A stretch of 64,000 nucleotides of DNA, taken from positions 1-64,000 of the forward strand of contig NZ_JAGHQW010000014.1 in assembly GCF_017744115.1 (NCBI RefSeq), given 5' to 3'. Below are positions 38,649-48,992 of this stretch, piece by piece. Position 1 is the stretch's first letter. Every line of letters starts with the position of its first letter. The DNA is from Salinisphaera sp. G21_0. GTDB taxonomy: Bacteria > Pseudomonadota > Gammaproteobacteria > Pseudomonadales > Endozoicomonadaceae. A program made the translations under genes and the position numbers. The notes under the pieces are model-generated. The model was not told the origin of the DNA and searched no databases. It was given only the letters and a program-made list of their open reading frames with translations.

Positions 38649-41600
38649 ATGGATAGAAGATCTGCTGGTATCAGTGGTAAATACGCAAGATCAGATAATT
38701 ATTATAACCAACCGGGTGGCCATGCCGCTTCTTCAAGGCGTGGACGATATAGACATGCCACAGTCAGACAATGGAATCATCCCCCCCGCACTGCACCGGG
38801 TCGCAATGAATTTCACCATTCTTCTGGAGCCAGCTCTTCTCAACATCTACAGGGCCGTTCAGTAACCCCTGCTCAAGATTTTAATGCACTCATCAAACAG
38901 GAAATAATGGATGGTCTGGTGAGTAAATCGGGTCGTTTCGGTCATCGCTATGATGGGAGAAATCACGGTCAATATGCCAGTTCAATTAAAAAATACACGT
39001 TAACTTCTAAAAGACCTTTAAATCGGGCCGAGCAAAGCCAGCTGATACATTTGCTGCAAAATTTTACAGTAACACGGAGTTGGAACTGGCGAAGCCTGAC
39101 GACGACACTTCATTCATTTACTTCAGCGGGTGTTTTTACCCCTCATAAACCCGTGGATACGCGTGTTAAGCTCACTCAAACTGCCTTATTGTCCACGCTA
39201 CTTGATGTAATAATATTCAAGTGCAACCAAAAACCTAAAGCCAGGGATATTGATGCCCTGGGAATCTCCAACCTGCTGTGGGCCATGGCGAAACTGGTGG
39301 ACAACGGGCAGAAGCAGACACCGGAGTTCAAAGAGGGCGTGGCCGCCCTGCTGCCCCACGTGAATGCACAGCAAGACCGATTTATTCCTCTGGGCATCGC
39401 CAACCTGCTGTGGGCCATGGCAAAACTGGTGGACAACGGGGAGTGGACACCGGAGCTCAAAGAAGCTGTGGCCACGCTGTTGCCCCATGTGAACGCACAG
39501 AAAGACCAATTTAATACCCAGAATATTGCCAACCTGTTGTGGGCCATGGCGAAACTGTCGGACAACGGGCAAAAGCGGACACCAGAGCTCAACGAGGCCT
39601 TAGCCGTGCTGCTGCGCCAGGTGAACGTACAAAAAGCTAACTTTAAACCGCAGGGTATCGCCAACCTGCTGTGGGCCATGGCGAAACTGGTGGACAACGG
39701 CCAGGAGCAGACACCAGAGCTCAACGAGGCCGTGGCCGCGTTGTTGCCCCGGGTGAACGCACAAAAAGCTAACTTTAAACCACAGGAAATCGCCAACCTG
39801 CTGTGGGCAATGGCGAAACTGGTGGATAGCGGGCTGGAGCGGACACCAAGGCTCAACGAGGCCGTGGCCTCGCTGTTGCCCCATGTGAACGTACAGAAAA
39901 ACCAACTTAATGCCCGGGACATTGCCAACCTGTTGTGGGCCATGGCGAAACTGGTGGAAAACGGGCTGGAGCGGACACCAGGCCTCAACGAAGCCCTGGT
40001 CGCGCTGTTGCCCCGGGTGAACGCACAGAAAGACCAATTTAATGTCCAGGATATCGCCAACCTGCTGTGGGCCATGGCGAAACTGGTGGACAACGGCCAG
40101 GAACAGGCACCAGGGCTCAACGAGGCCGTGGCCGCCCTGTTGCCCCTCGTGAACGCACAGAAAGACCAACTTAATGCCCGGAGCATTACCAACCTGTTGT
40201 GGGCCATGGCGAAACTGCTGGACAACGGGCTGGAGCGGACACCTGGACTCAACGAGGCCCTGGTCGCGCTGTTGTCCCGGGTGAACGCACAGAAAGACCA
40301 ATTTAATGTCCAGGATATCACCAACCTGCTGTGGGTCATGGCGAAACTGCTGGACAACGGGCAGGAGTGGACACCGGGTCTCAAAGAGATCATGGTCACA
40401 CTGTTACCCCATGTGAGCGCACAGAAAAACCAATTTATTCCTCAGCATATTGCCAACCTGCTGTGGGCCATGGCTAAACTGGTGGGCAACGGGCTGGAGC
40501 GGACACCAGGACTCAACGAGGCCGTGGCAGCGCTATTGCCCCAAGTGATCGCACAGAAAGCTAACTTTAAACCACAGGAAATCACCAACCTGCTGTGGGC
40601 CATGGCTAAACTGGTGGACAACGGGCAGGAGCGGACACCAGAGCTCAACGAGGCCATGGCAGCGTTATTGCCCCACGTGAGCGCACAGAAAGCCAACTTT
40701 TCACCACAGGGTATTGCCAATCTGCTATGGGCCATGGCGAAACTGGTGGACAACCGGCAGGAGTCGACACCAGAACTCAACAAGGCCGTAGCCGCGCTGT
40801 TGCCCCACGTAAACAAACAAAAAGCTGACTTTAACCCACAGCATATCGCCAACCTGCTGTGGGCAATGGTGAAACTGGTGGACAACGGGCAAGAGAGGTC
40901 ATCAGAACTCAACAAGGCCGTAGCCGCGCTGTTGCACCACTTAAACACACAGAAAGACCAATTTATTCCTCAGCATATCGCCAACCTGCTGTGGGCCATT
41001 GCGAAGCTGGTGGACAACGGGCAGAAGCAGACACCAGAGCTCAAAGAGCCCTTAGGCGCATTGTTGCCCCACCTGAATGCACAGAAAGCTAACTTTAAAC
41101 CACAAGGTATCGCCAACCTGCTGTGGGCCATGGCGAAACTGGTGGACAACGGGCTGGAGCAGACACCAGCGCTCAACGAGGCTGTGGCCATGCTGTTGCC
41201 TCACGTGAACGCACAGAAAAACCAATTTACTCCTCAGCACATCGCCAACCTGCTGTGGGGCATGGCGAAACTGGCGGGCAACGGGCAAGAGTGGACACCA
41301 GAGTGCAAAGCGGCCGTGGCCGCGCTGTTACCCAACGTGAGAGCACAGAAAGCTAACTTTAAACCACAGGGTATCGCCAACCTGCTGTGGGCCATGGCGA
41401 AACTGGGTGAACTCGTTGAGCTGAACGTGGTTACCTCTATCTTCAAATCGCTTGTCCACAAAATCAGTGAAACCCCTCAGCTCTCTCAGCAAGATATATT
41501 TATGTCTCTCTGGGGCGTAATGGTATGCTGTGCCAGGTTGTCTCTGGTCTCCAATGCCACTACAAATAACGTGCTTGAAAAGCACATGGATGACCTGTTT

Positions 41601-42071
41601 ACTCGCCTGGAAAATACATCCCCGGACAATGAAAAGGATCAGCGTATCATTGCCATGGCCGCCAGTTGGCTTGGCAGACCGTGTCCGATCGTCCCCCATT
41701 ACCAGACAACCATTTCAAAACCTCAATCCGACTTCCGCGATCAACTCCAATCATGCATGCCCTCTTTGCAGATTGAAGAAGAAAAGAGCCTGAACTCATT
41801 GCCTCCCGCTGACCTGCTACTGCCAGATCACAACATGGTTATTGAAATTCAGGGACCGTCTCATTACGTAAGTAATGATTTCAAAATCAGGAATGGTTCG
41901 ACTCTGCTAAAAATCGCGCTGCTGCAAAAAGCAGGATTTGAGGTTATTGAAATCCCGGTCAACCAGCTTTGGAACCCGGGTTTAATGAAACCATATATTG
42001 ATAAAATAAAGACCAGGATAAACACCACGCCACAAGGGCATGGCTCTGAATCATTTAACAATCCAGAGTAG
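38649..42071 (+). CDS. Copy 13: OPR-like 17-repeat protein with RAP domain
   Basis: 1140 residues with 17 repeats (last Trp 914). Units 6 and 8 both run LLPRVNAQKDQFNVQDI or its close match LLSRVNAQKDQFNVQDI; this cassette recurs in copies 14, 15 and 19, pointing to exchange of blocks between genes. One unit has LLWGMAKLAGNG. In the RAP domain (about 1054-1106) the usual PPVDLLLPD is PPADLLLPD. It ends with GSESFNNPE, the same tail class as copy 10. The spacer to copy 14 (102 bp) has lost four bases near TTTATAGTTCAG. Confidence 0.9.
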   Translation: MDRRSAGISGKYARSDNYYNQPGGHAASSRRGRYRHATVRQWNHPPRTAPGRNEFHHSSGASSSQHLQGRSVTPAQDFNALIKQEIMDGLVSKSGRFGHRYDGRNHGQYASSIKKYTLTSKRPLNRAEQSQLIHLLQNFTVTRSWNWRSLTTTLHSFTSAGVFTPHKPVDTRVKLTQTALLSTLLDVIIFKCNQKPKARDIDALGISNLLWAMAKLVDNGQKQTPEFKEGVAALLPHVNAQQDRFIPLGIANLLWAMAKLVDNGEWTPELKEAVATLLPHVNAQKDQFNTQNIANLLWAMAKLSDNGQKRTPELNEALAVLLRQVNVQKANFKPQGIANLLWAMAKLVDNGQEQTPELNEAVAALLPRVNAQKANFKPQEIANLLWAMAKLVDSGLERTPRLNEAVASLLPHVNVQKNQLNARDIANLLWAMAKLVENGLERTPGLNEALVALLPRVNAQKDQFNVQDIANLLWAMAKLVDNGQEQAPGLNEAVAALLPLVNAQKDQLNARSITNLLWAMAKLLDNGLERTPGLNEALVALLSRVNAQKDQFNVQDITNLLWVMAKLLDNGQEWTPGLKEIMVTLLPHVSAQKNQFIPQHIANLLWAMAKLVGNGLERTPGLNEAVAALLPQVIAQKANFKPQEITNLLWAMAKLVDNGQERTPELNEAMAALLPHVSAQKANFSPQGIANLLWAMAKLVDNRQESTPELNKAVAALLPHVNKQKADFNPQHIANLLWAMVKLVDNGQERSSELNKAVAALLHHLNTQKDQFIPQHIANLLWAIAKLVDNGQKQTPELKEPLGALLPHLNAQKANFKPQGIANLLWAMAKLVDNGLEQTPALNEAVAMLLPHVNAQKNQFTPQHIANLLWGMAKLAGNGQEWTPECKAAVAALLPNVRAQKANFKPQGIANLLWAMAKLGELVELNVVTSIFKSLVHKISETPQLSQQDIFMSLWGVMVCCARLSLVSNATTNNVLEKHMDDLFTRLENTSPDNEKDQRIIAMAASWLGRPCPIVPHYQTTISKPQSDFRDQLQSCMPSLQIEEEKSLNSLPPADLLLPDHNMVIEIQGPSHYVSNDFKIRNGSTLLKIALLQKAGFEVIEIPVNQLWNPGLMKPYIDKIKTRINTTPQGHGSESFNNPE

Positions 42072-42110
42072 TTGTTCTTCTCCAGCCATTTGCGTTTATA
42101 GTTCAGCAAA

Positions 42111-42173
42111 ATGAACTTCTGAGCAGAACCGCAGTCTGCTTTTTATATTTTCATGAATTAATGAAATATAATT
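42111..42173 (+). promoter_or_regulatory. Conserved 63-bp leader of copy 14
   Basis: Identical in form to the copy 10 leader (TTCTGAGCAGAACCGCAG). The spacer just upstream is shortened, but the leader itself is not. Confidence 0.6.
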
Positions 42174-45100
42174 ATGGATAAAAGTTCTGCGGGTATCAGT
42201 GGTCAATACACAAGATCAGATAACGGTTACAACCGACCGAATGGCCATGCCCCTTCTTCAGGGCGTGGGCGATACCGACATGCCACAGTCAGGCAATGGG
42301 ATAATCCCCCCAGCACTGCAACGGGTCGCAATGACTTTTACCACTCTTCTGGCACACGCTCTTCTCAACATCTACAGGGCCGTTCAGTAACCCCTTCTCA
42401 AGATTTTAATGCCCTCGTTAAGCAGGAAATCATGGATGGTCTGGTGAGAAAAGCGGATCGTTTCGGTCATCGCTATGATGGGAGAGATCACAGTCGATAT
42501 GCCAGTTCAATTAAAAAATACACGTCAGCTGCTAAAAGACCGTTAAACCGGGCGGAACAAAGCCAGTTGATACGTATGCTGCAAAATTTTACCCCAACAC
42601 GGCGTTGGGATTGGCGAAGCCTGACGACCACAATTCATTCATTGACTTCAGCGGGTGTTTTTACCCCTCATAACCCCATGGATGAGCGTGTTAAGCTTAC
42701 TCAAGCTCACTTATTGTCAACGCTGCTTGATGCAATAATATTTAACTGCGACCAAAAAACTGAAGCCAGGAATATTGATGCCCGGGGTATCGCCAACCAG
42801 CTGTGGGCCTTGGCGAAACTGGTGGACAACGGGCTGGAGCGGACACCAGAGTTCAACGAGGCCGTTGTCGCGCTGTTGCCACGCGTGAACGCACAGAAAG
42901 ACCAATTTAAGGCCCAGGGTATCACCAACCTGCTGTGGGCCATGGCGAAACTGGTGGACAACGGGCTGGAGCGGACACTAGTGCTCAAAGAGGCCGTGGC
43001 CGCCCTGTTGCCCCTCGTGGACGTACGAAAGAACCAACTTAATGCCCAGGGCATTACCAACCTGCTGTGGGCCATGGCGAAACTGGTGGACAACGGGCTG
43101 GAGCGGACACCTGGGCTCGACGAGGCCGTGGCCGCCCTGTTGCCCCTCGTGAACGCACAGAAAGACCAACTTAATGCCCAGGGCATTGCCAACCTGCTGT
43201 GGGCCATGGTGAAACTGGTGGACAACGGGCTGGAGCGGACACCAGAGCTCAAAGAGGCCCTGGCCGCCCTGCTGCCCCTCCTGAACGCACAGAAAAACCG
43301 AATTAATGCCCAGGGCATTACCAACCTGCTGTGGGCCATGGCGAAACTGGTGGACAACGGGCTGGAGCAGACACCAGGGCTCAACAAGGCCGTGGCCGTC
43401 CTGTTGCCCCTCGTGAACGCACAAAAAGACCAATTTAATGCCCAGAAAATTGCCAACCTGCTGTGGGCCATCGCGAAACTGGTGGACAGCGGGCTGGAGC
43501 GGACACCAGTGCTCAACGAGGCCGTGGCCACCCTGTTGCCCCATGTTAACGCACAGAAAGACCAGTTTAATGCCCAGGGCATGGTCAACCTGCTGTGGGC
43601 CATGGCGAAACTGTTGGACAACAGGCTGGAGCGGACACCTGGGCTCAAAGAGGCCGTGGCCGCCCTGTTGCCCCTCGTGAACACACAGAAAAACCGACTT
43701 AATGCCCAGGGCATTGCCAACCTGTTGTGGGCCATGGCGAAACTGGTGGACAACGGGCTGGAGCGGACACCAGGGCTCAAAGAGGCGGTAGTTGTGCTGC
43801 TACCTTACGTGAACGCACAGAAAGACCAATTTAATGCCCAGGGAATCACCAACCTATTGTGGGCCATGGCGAAACTGGTGGACAACGGGCTGGAGCGGAC
43901 ACCAGGGCTCAACATGGCCGTGGCCGCCCTGTTGCCCTATGTGAACGCACAGCAAAACCAATTTATTGCTCAGCATATCGCCAACCTGCTGTGGGCCATG
44001 GCGAAACTGGTGGACAATGGGCAGGAGCGGACACCAGCGCTCAACGAAGCCCTGGTCGCGCTGTTGTCCCGGGTGAACGCACAGAAAGACCAATTTAATG
44101 TCCAGGATATCGCCAACCTGCTGTGGGCCATGGCGAAACTGGTGAACAACGGGCAGAAGCAGACGCCAGGGCTCAACGACGCCGTGGCCACACTATTGCC
44201 CCACGTGAAGGTACAGAAAGCTAACTTTAAACCACAGGATATCACCAACCTGCTGTGGGCCATGGCGAAACTGGTGAACAACGGGCAGGAGCGGACACCT
44301 GAGCTCAAAGAGGCCGTGGCCGCACTGTTGCCCCATGTGAACGCACAGAAAGCTGACTTTAAACCACTGGTTATCGCCAACCTGCTGTGGGCCATGGCGA
44401 AACTGTCGGACTACGCCCAGGAGCGGACACCAGAGTTCATCGAGGCCGTGGCCACGTTGTTGCACTGCGTGAACGCAAAGAAAGACCAATTTATTCCTCA
44501 GCAGATCAGCAACCTGCTGTGGGCCATGGCAAAACTGGTGGACAACGGGCTGGAGCGGACACCAGCGCTCAACGAGGCCGTGGCCGCCCTGTTGCCCTAC
44601 GTGACCGCACAGAAGGACCAATTGAATGCCCAGCATATTGCTAACCTGCTGTGGGCCATGGCGAAACTGGTGGACTACGGGCAAAAGCGGACACCAGCGC
44701 TCAACGAGGCTGTGGCCACGCTGTTGCCCCATGTGAACGCACAGAAAGACCAATTTCTTCCTCAGCACATCGCCAACCTGCTGTGGGCCATGGCGAAACT
44801 GGTGGACAACGGGCTGGAGTGGACACCCGAGTTCAAAGCGGCCATGGCCGCGCTGTTACCCCACGTGAACGCACAGAAAGCTAACTTTAAACCACAGGGC
44901 ATCGCCAACCTGCTGTGGGCCATGGCGAGACTGGGTGAACTGGTTGAGCTGAATGTGTTTACCTCTACATTCGAATCGCTTGTCTACCGAATCAGTGAAA
45001 ATCCTCAGTTCTCCAGGCAAGATATATTGATATCTCTCTGGGGCGTAATGGTATGCTGTGCCAGGTTGTCTCTGGTCTCCAATGCCAATAAAAATAACGT

Positions 45101-45560
45101 GTTTGAAAAGCACATGGATGACCTGTTGACTCGCCTGGAAAATACATCCCTGGACAATGAAAAGGATCGACACATTGTTATCATGGCCGCCAGTTGGCTT
45201 GGCAGAGCGTGTCCGCTCAACCCCCATTACCGGACAACCATTTCAGAACCTCAAACTTTCTTCCGCGATCAACTCCAGTCATGCATGCCCTCTTTGAAGA
45301 TTGAAGAAGAAAAGTGCCTGAACTCATTGCCTCCCGTTGACCTGCTACTGCCAGATCACAACATTATTATTGAAGTTCAGGGGCCGTTTCATTACGTGAA
45401 TGGTGATTTCAAAACCAGGAAAGGTTCGACTCTGCTGAAAATCGCACTGTTGCAAAAAGCAGGGTTTGAAGTCATTGAAATCCCGGTTAACCAGCTTTGT
45501 AACCAGGATTTAATGAAACCATTTATTGATCAAGTAAAGAAGAGAACAAACAGCCAGTAA
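42174..45560 (+). CDS. Copy 14: OPR-like 17-repeat protein with RAP domain, first of the TNSQ-tail class
   Basis: 1128 residues with 17 repeats (last Trp 915, core LLWAMARLGELVE). Units 1-9 are almost all of one subtype (DNGLERTPGL, with LLPLVNAQK and AQGITNLL or AQGIANLL), as if amplified from one or two units; units 10-16 are mixed. One unit has AKLSDYAQER. The RAP domain is at about 1055-1107, where KTRKGSTLLKIALLQ replaces the KTRNGS of most earlier copies. The protein ends FIDQVKKRTNSQ. It therefore has neither the long tail of copies 2-9 nor the NPE end of copies 10-13. The stop is followed by the class-C spacer of 156 bp. Confidence 0.9.
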   Translation: MDKSSAGISGQYTRSDNGYNRPNGHAPSSGRGRYRHATVRQWDNPPSTATGRNDFYHSSGTRSSQHLQGRSVTPSQDFNALVKQEIMDGLVRKADRFGHRYDGRDHSRYASSIKKYTSAAKRPLNRAEQSQLIRMLQNFTPTRRWDWRSLTTTIHSLTSAGVFTPHNPMDERVKLTQAHLLSTLLDAIIFNCDQKTEARNIDARGIANQLWALAKLVDNGLERTPEFNEAVVALLPRVNAQKDQFKAQGITNLLWAMAKLVDNGLERTLVLKEAVAALLPLVDVRKNQLNAQGITNLLWAMAKLVDNGLERTPGLDEAVAALLPLVNAQKDQLNAQGIANLLWAMVKLVDNGLERTPELKEALAALLPLLNAQKNRINAQGITNLLWAMAKLVDNGLEQTPGLNKAVAVLLPLVNAQKDQFNAQKIANLLWAIAKLVDSGLERTPVLNEAVATLLPHVNAQKDQFNAQGMVNLLWAMAKLLDNRLERTPGLKEAVAALLPLVNTQKNRLNAQGIANLLWAMAKLVDNGLERTPGLKEAVVVLLPYVNAQKDQFNAQGITNLLWAMAKLVDNGLERTPGLNMAVAALLPYVNAQQNQFIAQHIANLLWAMAKLVDNGQERTPALNEALVALLSRVNAQKDQFNVQDIANLLWAMAKLVNNGQKQTPGLNDAVATLLPHVKVQKANFKPQDITNLLWAMAKLVNNGQERTPELKEAVAALLPHVNAQKADFKPLVIANLLWAMAKLSDYAQERTPEFIEAVATLLHCVNAKKDQFIPQQISNLLWAMAKLVDNGLERTPALNEAVAALLPYVTAQKDQLNAQHIANLLWAMAKLVDYGQKRTPALNEAVATLLPHVNAQKDQFLPQHIANLLWAMAKLVDNGLEWTPEFKAAMAALLPHVNAQKANFKPQGIANLLWAMARLGELVELNVFTSTFESLVYRISENPQFSRQDILISLWGVMVCCARLSLVSNANKNNVFEKHMDDLLTRLENTSLDNEKDRHIVIMAASWLGRACPLNPHYRTTISEPQTFFRDQLQSCMPSLKIEEEKCLNSLPPVDLLLPDHNIIIEVQGPFHYVNGDFKTRKGSTLLKIALLQKAGFEVIEIPVNQLCNQDLMKPFIDQVKKRTNSQ

Positions 45561-45653
45561 TCGTCTCCCTGTCATCATGACTCAGGAACCGTTTTCACAA
45601 TTCAGAGTAGATGTTCTTCTCCAACCACTTGCGTTTATAAACCGTTCAGCAAA

Positions 45654-45716
45654 ATGAACTTCTGAACAGAACCGCAGTCTGCTTTTTATATTCTCATGAA
45701 TTAATGAAATATAATT
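45654..45716 (+). promoter_or_regulatory. Conserved 63-bp leader of copy 15
   Basis: TTCTGAACAGAACCGCAGTCTGCT with TATATTCTCATG. The same sequence is found before copies 18, 19 and 20. Confidence 0.6.
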
Positions 45717-48700
45717 ATGGATAGAAGATCAGCTGGTATCAGTGGTAATGACACAAGATCGGGTAATGATTACAACCAACCGAATAACCCTGCCCCTTCT
45801 TCAGGGCGTGGGCGATACAGACATGCCACAGTCAGACAATGGGATCATCCCCCCCGCACTGCACCGGATCACAATGAATGTTACCATTCTTCTGGCACAC
45901 GCTCTTCTCAACATCTACAGCGCCGTTCGGTAAACCCTGCTGAAGATTTTAACGCCCTCATCAAACAGGAAATAATGGATGATCTGGTGAGAAGATCGGA
46001 TCGTTTCGGTCATCGCTATAATGGAAAAAATCACAGTCAATTTGCCAGTTCAATTAAAAAATACACGTCAGCTGCAAAAAGATCGTTAAACCGTGCGGAA
46101 CAAAGCCAGCTCATACGTATGCTGCAAAACTTTACCCCAACACGGAGTTGGAATTGGCGAAGCCTGACGACAACACTTCATTCATTGACTTCAGCGGGTG
46201 CTTTCATCCCTTATAAACCCATGCATGAGCGTATTCAGTCGACTCAAGCTGCCCTATTGTCAACTCTGCTTGATGCAATAATATTTAACTGCAACCAAAA
46301 ACCTGAAGCCAGGGATATTGATGCCCAGGGAATCGCCAACCTGCTTTGGGCCATGGCGAAACTGGTGCACAGCGGGCAGAAGCAGACACCAGAGTTCAAA
46401 GGGGCCATGGCCGCCCTGCTGCCCCACGTGAACGTACTGAAAGACCAATTCAACGCCCAGGCTATCGCCAACCTGCTGTGGGCCATGGCGAAACTGGTGG
46501 ACAACGGGGAGTGGACACCAGAGCTCAAAGAAGCTGTGGCCGCCCTGTTGCCCCGCGTGAACGCACAGAAAGACCAACTTACTGACCAGGGCATTACCAA
46601 CCTGCTGTGGGCCATTACGAAACTGGTGGACAACAGGCTTGAGCAGACACCAGGACTCAACGAGGCCCTGACCGCCCTGTTGCCCCTCGTGAACACACAG
46701 AAAAACCAACTTAGTGCCCGGGACATTGCCAACCTGTTGTGGGCAATGGTGAAACTGCTGGAAAACGGGCTGGAGCGGACACCAGGGCTCAACGAGGCCG
46801 TAGCCGCCCTGTTGCCCCTCGTGAACTCACTGAAAGCTAACTTTAAACCACAGGGTATCGCCAACCTGCTGTGGGCCATGGCGAAACTGGTGGAAAATAC
46901 GAAGCAGCAGACATCAGGGCTCAACGAGACCGTGGCCGTCCTGTTGCCTCTCGTGAACGCGCAGAAAGACCAATTTATTCCTCAGCATATCGCCAACCTG
47001 CTGTGGGCCATGGCGAAACTGGTTGAAAACGGGCTGGAGCGGACACCAGGACTCAACGATGCCCTGGTCGCACTGTTGCCCCGGGTGAACGCACAGAAAG
47101 ACCAATTTAATGTCCAGGATATCACCAACCTGCTGTGGGCCATGGCGAAACTGGAGGACAACGAGCAAAAGTGGACACCAGGGCTCAAAGAGGCCGTGGC
47201 CGCACTGCTGCCCCAGGTGAAAGCTCAGAAAAACCAATTTCATGCCCAGGTTATCACCAACCTGCTGTGGACCATGGCGAAACTGGTGGGCAACGGGCTG
47301 GAGCGGACAACAGGACTCAACGAGGCCGTGGCCGCGCTATTGCCCCAGGTGATCGCACAGAAAGCTAACTTTACACCACAGGAAATCACCAACCTGCTGT
47401 GGGCCATGGCGAAACTGGTGGACAACGGGCAAAAGCGGACACCAGAGCTTAACGGGGCCATGGCCGCGTTGTTGCCGCAAGTAAGCGCACAGAAAACCAA
47501 CTTTACACCACAGGGTATTGCCAACCTGCTATGGGCCATGGCAAAACTGGTGGACAACGGGCAGGAGTCGACCTCAGAACTCAACCAGGCCGTGGCCGCA
47601 CTGTTGCCCCAAGTGAATGCACAGAGAGCTGCCTTTAAACCACAAGGTATCGCCAACCTGCTGTGGGCCATGGCGAAACTGATAGACAACGGGCATGAGA
47701 GGTCACCAGAACTCAACAAGGCCGTAGCTGCGCTGTTGCCCCGCGTGAACTCACAGAAAAACCAACTTAATGCCCAGACCATTGCCAACCTGCTGTGGGC
47801 CATGGCGAAACTGGTGGACAACGGGCTGGAGTCGACACCAGAACTCAACGAGGCCGTGACCGCACTGTTGCCCCACGTGAATGATCTGAGAGCTACCTTT
47901 AAACCACAAGAGATCGCCAACCTGCTGTGGGCCATGGCGAAACTGGCGCACAACGGGCAGGAGCAGATACCAGCGCTTAACAAGGCCGTGGTCGCTCTGT
48001 TGCCCCACGTGAAAATACAGAAAGACCAATTTATTCCTCAACACATCGCCAACCTGCTGTGGGCCATGGCAAAACTGGTGGATAACGGGCAGGCGTGGAC
48101 ACCAGAGTTCAAAGCGGCTGTGGCCGCGCTGTTACCCAACGTGAGCGCACAGAAAGCTAACTTTAAACCACAGGGTATCGCCAACCTGCTGTGGGCCATG
48201 GCGAAACTGGGTGAACTCGTTAAGCGGAATGTGGTTACCTCTGCATTCGAATCGCTTGTCTACCGAATCAGTGAAAACCCTCAGCTCTGCAGGCAAGATA
48301 TATCGATGTCTCTCTGGGGCGTAATGGTATGCTGTGCAAGGTTGGCTCTAAACTCCAATGCCAATAAAAATAACGTGCTTGAAAAGCACATGGATATCCT
48401 GTTGACTCGCCTGGAAAATACATTCCCAGATAATGAGGAGGATCAAACCATCATTGTCATGGCCGCAAGTTGGCTTGGCAGAGCGAGTCCGTTCAACCCC
48501 CATTACCAGACAACCATTTCAAAACATCAGGCCGTCTTCCGCAATCAACTCCAATCATGCATGCCCTCTTTGAAGATTGAAGAAGAAAAGAGTCTGAACT
48601 CATTACCTCCGGTTGACCTGCTACTGCCAGATCACAACATGGTGATTGAAGTTCAGGGATCGTCTCATTACGTCAATGGTGATTTCAAAACCAGGAAGGG

Positions 48701-48836
48701 TTCGACGCTGCTTAAAATCGCGCTGCTGCAAAAATCAGGATTTGAGGTCATTGAAATCCCGGTTAACCGGCTTTGGAACCAGGATTTAATGAAACCATTT
48801 ATTGATCAAATAAAGAAGAGAACAAACAGCCAGTAA
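45717..48836 (+). CDS. Copy 15: OPR-like 15-repeat protein with RAP domain
   Basis: 1039 residues with 15 repeats (last Trp 826, AKLGELVKRNVV, where Lys-Arg replaces the usual Glu-Leu). Divergent units include AKLEDNEQKW, AKLVENTKQQTSG and AKLAHNGQEQIPAL. The ENTKQQ type recurs as ENTQQQ in copies 19 and 20. The segment just before the repeats reads AGAFIPYKPMHER, with a PYKPMHER variant shared only with copy 16, so the two 5' regions are related. The RAP domain is at about 966-1018 (EVQGSSHYVNGDF). It ends with FIDQIKKRTNSQ. Confidence 0.9.
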   Translation: MDRRSAGISGNDTRSGNDYNQPNNPAPSSGRGRYRHATVRQWDHPPRTAPDHNECYHSSGTRSSQHLQRRSVNPAEDFNALIKQEIMDDLVRRSDRFGHRYNGKNHSQFASSIKKYTSAAKRSLNRAEQSQLIRMLQNFTPTRSWNWRSLTTTLHSLTSAGAFIPYKPMHERIQSTQAALLSTLLDAIIFNCNQKPEARDIDAQGIANLLWAMAKLVHSGQKQTPEFKGAMAALLPHVNVLKDQFNAQAIANLLWAMAKLVDNGEWTPELKEAVAALLPRVNAQKDQLTDQGITNLLWAITKLVDNRLEQTPGLNEALTALLPLVNTQKNQLSARDIANLLWAMVKLLENGLERTPGLNEAVAALLPLVNSLKANFKPQGIANLLWAMAKLVENTKQQTSGLNETVAVLLPLVNAQKDQFIPQHIANLLWAMAKLVENGLERTPGLNDALVALLPRVNAQKDQFNVQDITNLLWAMAKLEDNEQKWTPGLKEAVAALLPQVKAQKNQFHAQVITNLLWTMAKLVGNGLERTTGLNEAVAALLPQVIAQKANFTPQEITNLLWAMAKLVDNGQKRTPELNGAMAALLPQVSAQKTNFTPQGIANLLWAMAKLVDNGQESTSELNQAVAALLPQVNAQRAAFKPQGIANLLWAMAKLIDNGHERSPELNKAVAALLPRVNSQKNQLNAQTIANLLWAMAKLVDNGLESTPELNEAVTALLPHVNDLRATFKPQEIANLLWAMAKLAHNGQEQIPALNKAVVALLPHVKIQKDQFIPQHIANLLWAMAKLVDNGQAWTPEFKAAVAALLPNVSAQKANFKPQGIANLLWAMAKLGELVKRNVVTSAFESLVYRISENPQLCRQDISMSLWGVMVCCARLALNSNANKNNVLEKHMDILLTRLENTFPDNEEDQTIIVMAASWLGRASPFNPHYQTTISKHQAVFRNQLQSCMPSLKIEEEKSLNSLPPVDLLLPDHNMVIEVQGSSHYVNGDFKTRKGSTLLKIALLQKSGFEVIEIPVNRLWNQDLMKPFIDQIKKRTNSQ

Positions 48837-48929
48837 TCGCCTCCCTGCCATCGTGACTCAGGAACCGTTTTCACAATTCAGAGTAGATGCTCTTCGCCAA
48901 CCACTTGCGTTTATAAACCGTTCAGCAAA

Positions 48930-48992
48930 ATGAACTTCTGAACAGAACCGCAGTCTGCTTTTTAAATTCTCATGAATTAATGAAATATAATT
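48930..48992 (+). promoter_or_regulatory. Conserved 63-bp leader of copy 16
   Basis: The possible -10 box is changed to TAAATT (TTTTTAAATTCTCATG). Otherwise it is as before copy 15. Confidence 0.5.

Noticed and set aside
39176-40399. Long minus-strand open frame (407 codons), with many similar ones in every gene (CPLSTSFAMAHSRLAI pattern)
   Set aside because: It is the antisense of the 132-bp units. The repeated codons happen to lack stops on that strand, the frame has no leader or start context, and it breaks wherever units vary.
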